From assembly GCA_024516155.1 (NCBI GenBank), contig JAJJXM010000027.1:304001-368000 (forward strand): a stretch of 64,000 bases of DNA, read 5' to 3'. The notes under the pieces are model-generated. The model worked only from the letters and a program-made list of their open reading frames with translations, ran no database searches and was not told the origin of the DNA. This document shows, piece by piece, positions 1 to 10,411 of this stretch (positions within the stretch are counted from its first letter, which is position 1; each line of letters starts with the position of its first letter). Source of the stretch: Pyronema omphalodes. Its lineage: Eukaryota > Ascomycota > Pezizomycetes > Pezizales > Pyronemataceae. The translations under genes and the position numbers were made by a program.

Positions 1-475
1 GGAATGAAGAAAACCAGGCATTGTCAATAGCGGCTTTAGCCACACCTTTGGCACACTCGATGACATTTACGGATAGTCGACCCGCCGAAGAGAAGGCTTC
101 AATGCTGTGGTACATATTGGTGAGTTTTTCATTTCCTTTATTCTTGGAAATAGAAGCTTGAGTCTTTGATAGTTGAACACTGGCATCTCCTGTGAATGAA
201 ACTAGGGTGCTCAGTTGAGATCCATGAAGAAGCAAGGAGCCACCATCTCCAACTCGGTTTGGGTCCGATCCTCGGTCTTTATCGTCTTGGTTAAAGGTAC
301 GCCATTCGCTGCGTTGGTCGACTACTCCGCCTTCGATGACGAGACCACAACTACCGCAGGCAATGTCGCCGGACGAAGCTTCTTCGACAATGTTGGGAGG
401 ATCCTCGCAGCATTCGGGGCACATCAATTGAACTTCTGCTTTCTTCAAGACCAGATCATAACCAATTTGAGACAT
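1..475 (-). CDS. SUA7: Transcription initiation factor TFIIB, N-terminal part (runs off the left edge)
   Basis: Read on the minus strand from the ATG at 475, the frame is open for 158 codons to the window edge, so the gene is partial and its C-terminal cyclin folds are outside. TFIIB bridges TBP/promoter DNA and RNA polymerase II in the nucleus. The TFIIB zinc ribbon is visible (CPEC at residues 19-22, CGSC at 40-43). It is followed by the B-reader signature SEWRTF (56-61), then DPNRVGDGG-like and LSTLVSF segments matching the family linker, and the start of the first cyclin-like repeat (GNEKLTNMYHSIEAF). The ATG gives a short N-terminus ahead of the ribbon, as is common in fungi. Sequence after residue 90 is more divergent than in typical filamentous fungi, so a second TFIIB-like paralogue or an intron near the edge cannot be excluded. 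The gene is divergent from ATP14. Confidence 0.88.
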   Translation of the reverse strand, partial: MSQIGYDLVLKKAEVQLMCPECCEDPPNIVEEASSGDIACGSCGLVIEGGVVDQRSEWRTFNQDDKDRGSDPNRVGDGGSLLLHGSQLSTLVSFTGDASVQLSKTQASISKNKGNEKLTNMYHSIEAFSSAGRLSVNVIECAKGVAKAAIDNAWFSSF

Positions 476-1837
476 CGTGATCGTAGTAGTAGTAAGGCTT
501 GATAGTAACGTTGGGTATGGATGCAAGATGGATAAGTGTCTGGAGCTGGGTTGCGGAGAGAAGCCTGCTTGTTAGTAGAGTACTGTTTCAACTTGGAAGG
601 TAATTTGAATTGAAGAGAGACGTTGATTTTAATTCAATTAAGAATTGAAATTGAAGGTTTGAATGGTGTTGTTGGTTTGGATGAGTTGGTCTGGTGGTTG
701 AGATGCGCAAAAGTTTGTATGTGCAAGTTGTTCGTGTGGTGATTCGAGAAATAATCTGCAGGACGAGAAGGCAGGAAACAATAGAATGCATTTCAGTCTT
801 TAAGTACTGGATTTGTTATATCCAGACTCAATGGCAGCTGCCGCCGTGCTAGTGGGTTTAACCATAACAATATGAAGGGTCAAACTTGCCAAAACTGAAG
901 GCTGTGAAATTCATCACCAGAGTGAGATTCAATGAAGACTTAATCGAAGAATTTGAGGTCAAAGGACGTTGATTATATGACATATTTCGTCCCTCCTGTG
1001 GCTTGTTTTCGGAATGAATGACCACTAGTGGGACACCGGATATCGTAGGGCTAGTAAATATGCAAAACATATATGCTTAAATTTCGTCGTGACCATGGTT
1101 ATTAAAATTCTGCCAAATTCAGAAAGTATTTTGACAGTTTAAACTCTATTCATACCGCTTTTGGACGCGTCGATAATACATTCTACGCTTAAAGGCCCAA
1201 AACTGACAAACACCATGACGAGACGGATCACCACCACGCCTCCCACCCAAACGAACGGCTCATGTTTCGAGCTATTTCTATTTCAGGAAGGGGGCAAGCC
1301 TAAGACTCTCTAAATGGATCCTACAGTAAGGCACGTACCTTAGCAGATCGCCTACGGATTTTAGATGTTCCGGATGAGAAGGCAAAGATGCATTGTTTTG
1401 ATGTCTCCATCTGCGTTTTTGAAGCTCGGTTTCCTCATAGTAATCGTACTTGCAGATGGAATTGCACTTGCACAGCATAGCGAATGACTCTAATCTCGTG
1501 CCGATCTCCCCACAAATTCCCCACAAAAATATGGGGATGGCTGAGGTCGTCTGCCCCTGGGTCCATCCCTTCGGCCTTTGCCTCGGGAAAACTCCCGTAA
1601 GGAGACGGCCCTACGGAATGCGCGAATCTACTGGCTACCGGCAGCCCACTGGTGGGTCTATTTCCGAAATTGGAATACCCGAGTGACGTAGCGTGTAACG
1701 CGGACTCGGGTGATGCCGGGTAATCGTCGTACCATCAAGATCATTTTCCGGTGGGCCGTCCGAGTAGCCAACATCCCGTCTTATACCTCCAACGTCGCCG
1801 TCTCCACTCAACGTCCATTCTTCACACCTCAATCACA
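476..1837. other. Divergent intergenic region between TFIIB and ATP14
   Basis: About 1.36 kb lie between two divergently transcribed housekeeping genes and presumably carry both promoters and leaders. The last 100 bases before ATP14 are CT-rich, as expected of a fungal transcription start region. Open frames here are short, in conflicting directions and without recognisable domains. I see no RNA gene. Confidence 0.6.
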
Positions 1838-2342
1838 ATGCTGGCCCAGTCTTTGAGAGTATCGGTACGCTGCTCTGATCCAGCTTTTTCGGCCCGAAGA
1901 ATCGTCGTTTGGCTAACAATGCCCAGCGCACCGTGCTTGCCCGCACCGCTTTGCGTCAGCCCACCTTGAGACGCACTTTCGTTGGTACCGCAGCCCGCAA
2001 AGGTCCCTCTACCATTGTTTTATACCGCGACGCGCTCCGTCGGTTCTAACTAGTGCAGCCGACCCCATCCAGGACATCTACCTTCGTGAGCTGAAGGCTT
2101 TCAAGCCCAAGCCCGAGTCTGCCGCCGCCGCCGCCGAGGCCGTCAAGAAGTGGGCCGCCCCCGCTGCTCCCGCTCTCCCCGAGTCCGCCAACTCCAGCAT
2201 CGCTTCCGAGCTCGCCGCATACGAGTCCCAGGCCGTCGAGGTTGAGGGACAGGACGCTCCCGTTGAGGGAGAGGTTGCCGCCAAGGAGGAGGACTGGTTC
2301 GAGGAGGACGTCGTTTTCGCTGAGAAGGCTGCCCACCACTAA
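1838..2342 (+). CDS. ATP14: Mitochondrial F1Fo ATP synthase subunit H (subunit h)
   Basis: Small peripheral-stalk subunit of the mitochondrial ATP synthase. Three exons are modelled: 1838-1864 (or 1838-1858, because two GT donors in the same phase are possible), 1927-2002 and 2059-2342, giving about 128 residues. Both introns have branch-like CTAAC just before the acceptor. The N-terminus starts MLAQSLR and is rich in Arg, Ala and Thr with no acidic residues (a presequence ending near FVGTAARKAD). The mature part starts DPIQDIYLRELKAFKP, the family's hallmark, followed by SIASELAAYESQAVEVEG and an acidic C-terminus with EEDWFEED. Length and acidic tail fit fungal Atp14. The gene is convergent with the small gene at 2671-3105. 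Family assignment is from remembered conservation; exon edges are inferred. Confidence 0.9.
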
Positions 2343-2670
2343 ACAACAAAAATGGATAATTGGGCTGTACTATGATTGAATAGATTCTCCTTCACGAGGG
2401 CGACTGGTTTCGAATTCGTTTGTACAGGCTTCGTAATGAAGAAATGCGGGGGTTATATCCGGGGAATATTGGATAGCAAAAGCGCAATGTTTGTGAGGAA
2501 AAACGGCTCCTTGGGAAGCAATTATTTTTCTGTACACTGTTTTCTTTTTGCTACATTACTTGGGATGGGAAACGATGTAGATGTGATGGATGTGCTGAAA
2601 TTAACGCCTGATATTGTACAAAAGCACTGCCCCACCAACGTCTATTACTTGTGCAGAACCCTAATTCTAT
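2343..2670. other. Convergent spacer, 3' ends of ATP14 and the next gene
   Basis: About 330 bases between two converging genes, presumably 3' UTRs. An open frame on the plus strand crosses it into 2948, but it is antisense to the exons of the minus-strand gene and has no domain. Confidence 0.5.
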
Positions 2671-3105
2671 TTACGCCTTGGCCGCCGGAACACTCCAGAA
2701 GTTCTCCTTCACTCTTGACAAGTAGTTACGAACCTACACATGATCAGCTATGCTCAGAAACACTTTGTTATGAACTTACCGGCATAAAGATATGGTCGCC
2801 GGGCCAATCTGCCACCAAAACTCCATACACGATGATGACTATTTCGCACCAATTAGCCGAACCCTCCCGTAATTCCTGGCTCCACTTTTCCCCGGAAAAA
2901 ACTAACAAGAAATCGAAGTCCACTGCGCAATCTTCACTCCCTTTGTAAAACCGGGCCGCGCATACTTCAGCGCCGTGCGACGCCGGTAACGACGCTCGAG
3001 ACGGAACTGGTCTTGCTTGGAAAGCAATGAGAAGTCAGGAGGCCATGGACGGCGGGCTTTGTATTCGCGCTGGAATGCCTCTCCGAAGGGTGTTGTGGGA
3101 AACAT
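2671..3105 (-). CDS. Small conserved fungal protein with one membrane segment, probably mitochondrial
   Basis: Three exons on the minus strand are modelled: 3105-2907, 2838-2780 and 2733-2671, giving 106 residues. The 68-nt first intron has a GTTAGT donor and an ATAG end; the second is 46 nt with a perfect GTAAGT donor. The protein is basic (KARRPWPPDF, RLERRYRRRTALKYARP, KGVKIAQW) and is followed by one hydrophobic segment, ISFIIVYGVLVADW, at about residues 65-78. A polar tail FMPVRNYLSRVKENFW follows. I recognise this layout from short uncharacterised proteins of filamentous fungi with a basic N-terminus, a W-P-P-D-F motif and one transmembrane helix. I infer inner mitochondrial membrane, but no function is known to me. 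Splicing is supported because joining the exons restores one continuous conserved-looking protein with the frame kept at both junctions. Confidence 0.75.
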
Positions 3106-3562
3106 TTTCGGAACTGTGGGTATCTAGAACAAGCACGGACGGAGAGTTCGCGAGTCGGTGGAGACGTGGCGGAAGTTCCCGGAGCGTTGCAACTTGCAGG
3201 GTAAGAAATTTTAGTGCGAATCATAGAAAATCACTATACATGGATTGTGAAAACTCTGGACGGCATTTTTTTGCCGGTTGAATAATTGAGCAAAATATCT
3301 CTTTACATTAAAGTCATTACTACATTTTATACATTAACATCATCTCTTCATAGACAGCTTCAATTATCCCAAATTAGGCGCTGGAAGTCAAAGAAAAAGC
3401 ACGATCTTTGATAACAAAGATTACACTTTTCTTTCAACATTCAGCATTGCATTTTGGATGAGCTGAGGCTCTCTTAACGCCATCCTTACTTTAGAGCAGA
3501 ACGCCGTGAAACACCAATTCAATGCAAGTGCAATTCGAAAAAAAACGCTGGTCCTCCCCGCA
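3106..3562. other. Intergenic region upstream of the small membrane-protein gene
   Basis: About 460 bases between the 5' end of the small mitochondrial-type gene and the 3' end of the next minus-strand gene. It is AT-rich around 3280-3350. No further gene is seen. Confidence 0.5.
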
Positions 3563-4357
3563 TTACCAATTGCCCAATGCTCCCGCCTCAGAGTTCGAGC
3601 CCTTGACACTTGCCGAAAACCATCCAGTTCTTGTACAGCTGTCCCAGACCTTGGTAATCCAGCAAGCAGTCAAAAAGTCTCTCCACTCAGACTCCGTCAT
3701 TCCATCCAGTCCTGGATCACCCGAGATAATCTCAAAGGTTCTTCCATTCTCTCCAAAAGAACCAGCTGGCTGAGGGTGCTCTTTGGCAACGTTGCCCTGG
3801 AAGGGGAATGTCATTTTCCAAAGTCCGTCGTTTCCTCCGGCCTCGTCAATCCTCAAATCCACTCTCTGCTCCTCAATCTTATCCGCCACCTTGTAATAGT
3901 ACTCGATCTCCCAGACACCGCCACGGATCCAACCGGGAGTAAACTTAATAGTTCCTTTGCCGTAGTTTCCCTCATGGTCTTCACGGTGCAAGTTGTTGAT
4001 CTTGTAGGCATGGGCAGAATCTCCGAGGGAGGTCTTGGAAATTTCGAAGATGACGGAGTCTTCGTCTTGGGTAAGACTGGCGCGTTTGTTCGGTTTGTCG
4101 ATGTTGATAGGCTTCGGTTTTGTGTAGACGTCGAGATGAATCTTCAATCCGCCGGAGGAGATGGACTGAGGGAGACGGTAAACGGGGTCCTCGGGACCAG
4201 TCTTTAAAGTCTTGTTGGGACGGTCAATTGGACCGGCCCGACGCCTTCTAACTGGGGCAGGTCCGCCGATGTTGACGGTCACAAACTCATTGTCGTAACC
4301 CTGGTTCTCTTTGACAAAGATGGTCGATCCCGAAATTTCAAGCGTAATGGTAGACAT
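3563..4357 (-). CDS. Uncharacterised 264-residue protein
   Basis: Single-exon frame on the minus strand, 264 residues, starting MSTITLEISGSTIFVKE. There is no signal peptide or membrane segment, so it is probably cytosolic or nuclear. Composition is that of a real soluble protein: alternating hydrophobic/polar stretches typical of beta structure (KINNLHREDHEGNYGKGTIK, GGVWEIEYYYKVAD), and Gly- and acid-rich loops. A basic patch PVRRRRAGPIDRPNK lies near residues 35-50 and a Trp-rich C-terminus (ESEWRDFLTACWITKVWDSC) ends in GNW. I do not recognise a family. The long overlapping plus-strand frame (3506-4207) is its antisense shadow. The gene shares a 334-bp divergent promoter with the RING-CH gene. 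Confidence 0.7.
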   Translation of the reverse strand: MSTITLEISGSTIFVKENQGYDNEFVTVNIGGPAPVRRRRAGPIDRPNKTLKTGPEDPVYRLPQSISSGGLKIHLDVYTKPKPINIDKPNKRASLTQDEDSVIFEISKTSLGDSAHAYKINNLHREDHEGNYGKGTIKFTPGWIRGGVWEIEYYYKVADKIEEQRVDLRIDEAGGNDGLWKMTFPFQGNVAKEHPQPAGSFGENGRTFEIISGDPGLDGMTESEWRDFLTACWITKVWDSCTRTGWFSASVKGSNSEAGALGNW

Positions 4358-4691
4358 ATTGTCGATCGATTCGATAATGAGGAAGAGCGATTGTTTTGAT
4401 TTCGACGTGAATTTGACACTTATTGTCTTAAGCGGTTGAGACGGAACTCACTAAAAGCCTTCGATTGCTGTTCCGAGAGCTTTCCGTTGTCGGAGAATCA
4501 CGCTAGCGATAATCCTACCTGTGTCCACGTGATGTATGATGACGGCAACAAAGCTTGGCTCTATTCAAAGCTGGCGCCTGTAACGTGAAGGGGCCGAGGT
4601 GCATCGAGCAGCAGCAACCTCACCAGACAACAAACAAACAAGCTAATCTTCAACTTCACGAAATCCGAAAATCTCTCTACAGAAAGTAGCT
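4358..4691. promoter_or_regulatory. Bidirectional promoter with a CACGTG box
   Basis: The spacer separates two divergent start codons. A CACGTG palindrome (E-box, the bHLH factor site) lies at 4526-4531, followed within 15 bases by TGATGACGG, which resembles a CRE/bZIP half site. Both are read directly from the sequence; factor binding is inference. The 3' part is CA-rich leader sequence ahead of the plus-strand gene. Confidence 0.45.
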
Positions 4692-6377
4692 ATGTCGAAC
4701 GCCCAGCAGCAGCAGGCTGGCACAGCTCGTCCTCCTCCCGCCCGCGCAGACTACGACGCGACCTCAAGTACCGCTGCGGCCAATACCTCCGCCGAAGCTC
4801 TCACCACCGATGCCGCCACCGATAGCTCAATCATTCACCTAAATCCCCGCACATCCACAAGACGAGTTTCGTCTTCGAGTCGGCCACAACCAGCTGAAGA
4901 GGAGGAAGTGAGATGTTGGATTTGCTTTGCTTCAGATTGGGATGAGGACAAGCCTCGTGGCGACTGGAGAGCTCCCTGCAAGTGCTCGTTAGTTGCTCAT
5001 GAGGCCTGCTTGTTGGATTGGATAGCGGACATGCAGAAGTCTGAAGGGGGCGGTACCAAAAAGCCAGCATGTCCGCAGTGCAAGACATTGATACGGCTCA
5101 AAGAGGAACAGAGTCTGGTATTGGATACGGTGGATAAAGCTACAAGCATGGTGGGGAAGGCAGGGGCTTTTGTCGCGTTTGGTGGTATGACATCATTATT
5201 CTTGCTATCCTCAAGCTCGTAGGTCTAACTCAGAGGTTGTCTACAGGCGTTGGATCAGTTTTGTTTGTTGGGTGCACAGTATATGGTGAGTTAAGGTGGA
5301 GCTCAGACCATATTTTTTCTATTTCTAACTTTGCTAGGTGTCAACACAATCTATACGATATGTGGTCCCGAATATGCAAATGAGATCTTGCTTGGGCGGA
5401 ACTCCGAGTTTGAGTGGACCTGGCGTACGTATGATCAACAGCTTAATAGTGATAGCTGCTGATTGCTTCAAATTTAGGTCTCGGTCTAGGTCTACCCCTC
5501 ATCCCGTTTGTCCTTATCGCATCTCGCGTAAGGATATTCGACTCCGTCCTTCCGGTATTACCGGTCATCTTCTTCTGCCACACCGACCCTCTACATTTTA
5601 CCCTTCCTCCTTCACCACAAATCACTCTTGCCCTACTACCATACATCCGAAGTTTCTACAACACGCTATGGCAGCGGTACATAGCAGTCCACGAAACAAG
5701 GTGGCTTAAGGAGACTACCCCAAAGTTTGCAATTGAGAACGCCGAGGCGGAGCAACAGCGACAACGGCAACAAGCCGAGGCGAGACGGAGAGAGCGAAAT
5801 CGGGATCGGGCCGACCGGCGTCAAGCAGGAAATCCCATAGTTGAAGTCGACATAGAGTTACAGCAGGAATGGGATGGTGAAGTAGTTTTGGAGAACCACA
5901 ACCTCTATCTCCAGGGACGCAATGTTACATCCATGATTCTCGGTGCATTACTATGGCCTTCTGTTGCAAAGTTAATCGGGCAATCGCTCGGTAGGCTACC
6001 ATCCTCATGGGGTGGGGATAGAATAAGGAAGTGGCTGCCTACGCAGCTGGCAAGGAATGTAGCTGGAGGACTCATGCTCGTTGTGGTCAAGGTTTGTAAT
6101 ATTGCTTTGCTTTCTGACTGCCGTGCAACCCCAATCATATCCCAGCACCCTAGTATTAACCCACAAAATTACTCTGCACCCCCCCCCCCCCCCCCCCCGA
6201 ACCCATATCCGAAACGAAACGTATGGCTGACTCTTACAGGACTTCATCTCTCTGTACTGCAAATATAAGCGTGCGCAGCGATTCCGCAGCCGATCGGTGA
6301 TGAACTACAGCGAAGTAAAGGCGAAGAAGCGAGCTGCACCAGTAGCTACAAGCACTTCAGCCCCAAGGAATCGATAG
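4692..6377 (+). CDS. RING-CH (MARCH-type) membrane E3 ubiquitin ligase candidate
   Basis: Five exons are modelled: 4692-5184, 5247-5285, 5338-5424, 5478-6091 and 6240-6377, giving 456 residues. The N-terminus is Ser/Thr/Ala-rich and disordered. At about residues 75-138 lies a C4HC3 RING-CH finger: CWIC, then CKC, HEAC and CPQC, with the spacing of MARCH-family ligases, which transfer ubiquitin to membrane proteins. The rest is hydrophobic in blocks (GVGSVLFVGCTVYG, LGLGLPLIPFVLIAS, SVLPVLPVIFFC, SMILGALLWPSVAKLIG, GGLMLVVV), suggesting several membrane helices. Between the third and fourth lies a cytosolic Arg/Gln-rich coiled stretch (EQQRQRQQAEARRRERNRD). The tail is basic. It is much shorter than the yeast Doa10/Ssm4 type. 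The last intron carries a 20-C tract. Substrate and compartment are unknown. Exon joins keep phase at all four junctions. Confidence 0.83.
6179..6198. repeat. Poly-C run of 20 inside the last intron of the RING-CH gene
   Basis: Twenty consecutive C residues lie 41 bases before the acceptor (6239) of the modelled intron 6092-6239. Read directly. Confidence 0.9.
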
Positions 6378-9300
6378 TTTATCAATATCCTCAATTTCAA
6401 TATCATGTACTCTCACTACTCACACTTGTACCTCTTTTAGTATATCTTTTATTGTGCACGGAGTTAACTAGTATTTTTGTTTTTGTTTTTTGTTGGTATG
6501 ACGTACCATATGGGTTTTTGTTTCTATTTTAGTGCATGCCGTAGAAAAATGCACATTTATTTATTTTTTTTAACGAGCATTTCCAATGGTTCACCACCGG
6601 TTAACCATGGTGATTATCGGGATTAGGAACCGGTGACACGACGTCCCTGCTAGACTGATGGTTTTAGCGGGGTAAGTATACACATACATAGTACACAGTT
6701 GACGAAGACTTGGTGCTGGAACCGTTATACCCACCCGTTTGCATATGATGTTGGATCTTGGTATTGTTGTTGGTGTCCTAAGGATGATTGTTGGTGCGGT
6801 ATCGGTATGCCCCGAGCCCCGGCTTTATGGGTGCCTGTAGGGTATTACTATAGCGATGAGCCTAAAAGATGGTTGGGAAACTTGGGTATGGTGATATGTA
6901 TATCCAAAACATCAAAGAAAGAGAAAAAAAAGAAACTACCCGACATCCCACCTGTTCGGTGCGCCGGTTGTCAACATGTTTAACCTCAAGCACACACCCC
7001 TGGTAAAAACCCAAAATCGTGATCCCACCCCACCCCACCCCCGCAGGTATCCGTAAACCTCAGGGTTGTAGTTGTATATCACCATATTCGTAACTCCTCA
7101 ATATCCAACTGATATCTTTAGCTCTTTAGCTCTTTAGCTTCATGGCTAGTGTGCTAAGAATGTCTCATCGTCGCCAGTTGGGGTTATAATTATCAAGGTA
7201 CATGGGAAAGGAACCGAAGTTTCATCCCAGAAGCTGCGCTTGTAGCGTGTAGCGATCTTAATATTATTTTCCCTCAAGTTATACAACCGCTGCTAAACTA
7301 GTAGAAGTTACGTACATGGTGGCATATATACCAGGAACAATGATATCGGCAGGTTTGATAGACCTCACTCTAAGGTTATTACCCTTGTTATGTAACTTGT
7401 TATGCATCTCACTCAACTATGTATGAGCGCATATAATGAACCTCAAAATCCTGCCTAGGGGATGATCTTTTGTATTGGCTGAATAAAATCCGTTGGGATA
7501 ACTTAAGATTGATAAGAATTGATAAGAAGAAAAAAAAGAAGGAACATGAAACAAACGTACATTGGCATAATATTAATGACCCTGGAGTAATTGAGGTTGG
7601 TGGAACCTAGAAATCAGAAATCAGAAACTAGAAACTAGAAACTAGAAACCAATGACTCGTCCGATTCAACTCCCGAGCTGAAATTCGAGTCATGATCATG
7701 GTAACTACCAAAAAGTAGTATCACAGCAACCAGCCTTATATCAGGCACAGATAACTGTCACATATGTATTTAGTTCCAAAATCCCGCCTAGGTGGGAGCC
7801 CCGGGGATATCCCGGGGGAGGGGGTTGCTGTAGCCTGTCATAAGGTTACATACATCCGTTACAACTTCCTTGCAACAGACCTCGTGACAAGATCGCGATC
7901 TGTTGCGGACAGGTACACTCCGTATGTTTATATCTATACATCCTTCTGGTATATGTTTCAAACCTCTAGTATGGCGATGAGGTAACGTTTGTGAGACACA
8001 TCATTAGGATTTCCGAATCCCCGGGAAAGATTACACAACATCTGTATATCTGTATACCTAGCTACTTTGAGACCTTTGAGGCTTCTGGTTGCAGTACATA
8101 CCTTGAGAATGAGAATCTTTTGAGGGATTTATGAGACAGTATACAGAAACCTATAGATCATTCAGGCAAAGTGGGCTGCGGAGTTGTGTTACGCGGGCCG
8201 GATAAGAAACTTTGAATCTACATAAGGCCCATGGCGTTGAGGATCTGTATGATCTAGCCATGCTGGAGGATGGAATTTTGAGGATATTGAATGCATGGTG
8301 ATATGCTGTATGACACAAAGTATGTAGTGCTGGTGGGTACGGTAGGATTTCTCGGGCCATAAAAAAGGTTACGAAATCGAAGGATAAGGCTTCCCAGGCG
8401 GAATTTCAATAAGTTATGTACGTTTATAAGAATTACCGAGATGTAAGATGACCTTGATCTTGGGATAAATTACGTGTGCCTTATGGAAACACCGGGTGCT
8501 TCGCTTCGAATTCTTTCCGTAAGGCAGTGCAGGCAGTAACAGAAAGAAGGCTGAGTGAGACGGTAATTCCTTCTACCTATTAAGGACATATCTGTCGTTG
8601 ACATTCTTCATGGTAATCAAAAAGAATAATTCATCAGCTTCCGATGAGGGGTGGTGTCGATGATCTAGATGAGAGGGGTAAGAAAAATCTATTCCAATCC
8701 CTGTATGTGGAGTACCTGAATTCCGCGTGGTAATCAGGGAAGTTCCGATTTTCACTGAGGGCGGTGTACCATGGATTATGAACATCGGAGATATATTCTT
8801 TTAACTGCAAAAGCGGGAATTCTGATTATTAGGTACGAACACGTAGACGTAGTTTACCTAGTATTTTTCGGATGAGGAATACATAAGATTGAGGTACCTC
8901 AATATCTTTTACCGAGGAAGCATATGATTTATATATAACGGGAAGTACGTGAGGCGGAGTATAACCAAAGTGATGACTGTGTCAGTTCATCCGCAGAGTG
9001 ATGAGACATGAGCTCTAGCATCGGAGACATCTGCATTGTGCAGCTCATCTGAGTGGAGATGATTAACAATGATTGCTGCACCTGCATTGGTGAACCTGAG
9101 TAAACCCTAAACCCCACATGCATATGTCAATACGCGCTAAATGTCTTGATTACAGAAAACCACAAGATTCTGCGGGGTCTAAGCTTACGAGTTTGTTTTC
9201 TTGGCGGGTTCTCTGTGTCTGCAGTATCCTTTTCGACGTTGCCAATCAATCCGCAGGGGAAAGCCAGTAAGCAACTTGATTATGGTGACTTCCCTTACAG

Positions 9301-10271
9301 CAGATTACCCCAAGAAAGAAATGACATTCGCTTAATGTTGCATCTTAAACCTTAGGACCTCAGGTGGTATCTGAATACTAGCACATACAGTCAAATGATT
9401 TTGACATTCACCAGCGCAATGTGATTTTCTGCCACGGCTAGCTACTTTCTAAGGCATCTATCGACCCCTTCCTTAGAGAATGCCAGAAACTAACCCATTT
9501 CTGAATATTGAAAAAATATATTACATACTCTCTTCAAATTCCACAGGAACCATCTGTCGTACCTTACATACTATCACCAGCCTCGCCACATGATTGCGGC
9601 AACAATTTAAGATTGTGTAGCTTGTGTATCAACTATCTCGTAAGGTACCCTGCACGCGGTACTTATCTAACATCCAGAACATTGCGGAGGGGCTAAAGAT
9701 TATTTCACTGAATTGGCTTCAAGAAACACATACCCCCCACATGGTTCATCAGAGAAAAAAAATTAATTAATCCAGCCAGATTTGAAGAAAGTACCCTTCA
9801 CAAAGACAAGGTCATCAAATTCTTTGCATACATCCCCAAACCAGGGGTCTAGATCGTTGTTTTTTTTTTCTGCCTTTCCGGATGATTCTACACTTACAGG
9901 CTTCCCCTCGCGGCAGATGTGTACTACACCATTATTGGGGTTGAAACGTTAACAGTAGAGAATATAGTGATAATCAATCCGGATGCGGTAACCGTAAATG
10001 TAAAACTCCAACAGCTCTCTGCTACTTTGGTATCAAAAAAGGTACATTCCAAAGCCCAAAAAGACTTTTTTTTTACAGAACATATACATATACATATTAC
10101 ATAGTAGGATACCTTTCGTTTAGTTCTACTACATACACGTGATAAGCAGCAGGCTCATTAATTTACAATACTATTCAACAGAATATATTCCCTCCCCTAT
10201 TAAAGGTGCTTAAACCCAGCAGCTGCTACATGACGAAATAATTCCCAATTAATAAGTACCAAGCGACCCAA

Positions 10272-10311
10272 AGTGAAGTTAGTGAAGTTAGTGAAGTTAG
10301 TGAAGTTAGTG
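10272..10311. repeat. 9-bp tandem repeat (agtgaagtt, 4.4 copies)
   Basis: Four perfect copies and a partial fifth, read directly. Every third base pair aligns, so it could be translated, but no gene is near. Confidence 0.9.
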
Positions 10312-10367
10312 CAGAAAAAAAAGTCTTCTATAATCTACCTCTACATACCTTTACTTCACGCTTAAGC

Positions 10368-10411
10368 GGGGGGTGGGGAGGGGGGGGGGGGGGGGGGGTG
10401 ACTGTGGGGGG
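10368..10411 (+). repeat. G-run cluster with G-quadruplex potential
   Basis: Four G tracts in 44 bases: GGGGGG, GGGG, an 18-G run and GGGGGG, separated by short T/A/ACTGT spacers. This satisfies the usual four-run quadruplex pattern on the plus strand. Folding is inference. Confidence 0.8.

Noticed and set aside
2376..2948. 190-codon plus-strand frame after ATP14
   Set aside because: It lies antisense to the exons and introns of the small membrane-protein gene, has no domain, and the minus-strand spliced model explains the sequence better.
3506..4207. 233-codon plus-strand frame
   Set aside because: Antisense shadow of the 264-residue protein; Leu/Ser/Val-rich composition typical of reverse-strand frames.
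9095..9120. Telomere-like AACCCTAAACCCC words
   Set aside because: Only two degenerate units; no array, so not telomeric.
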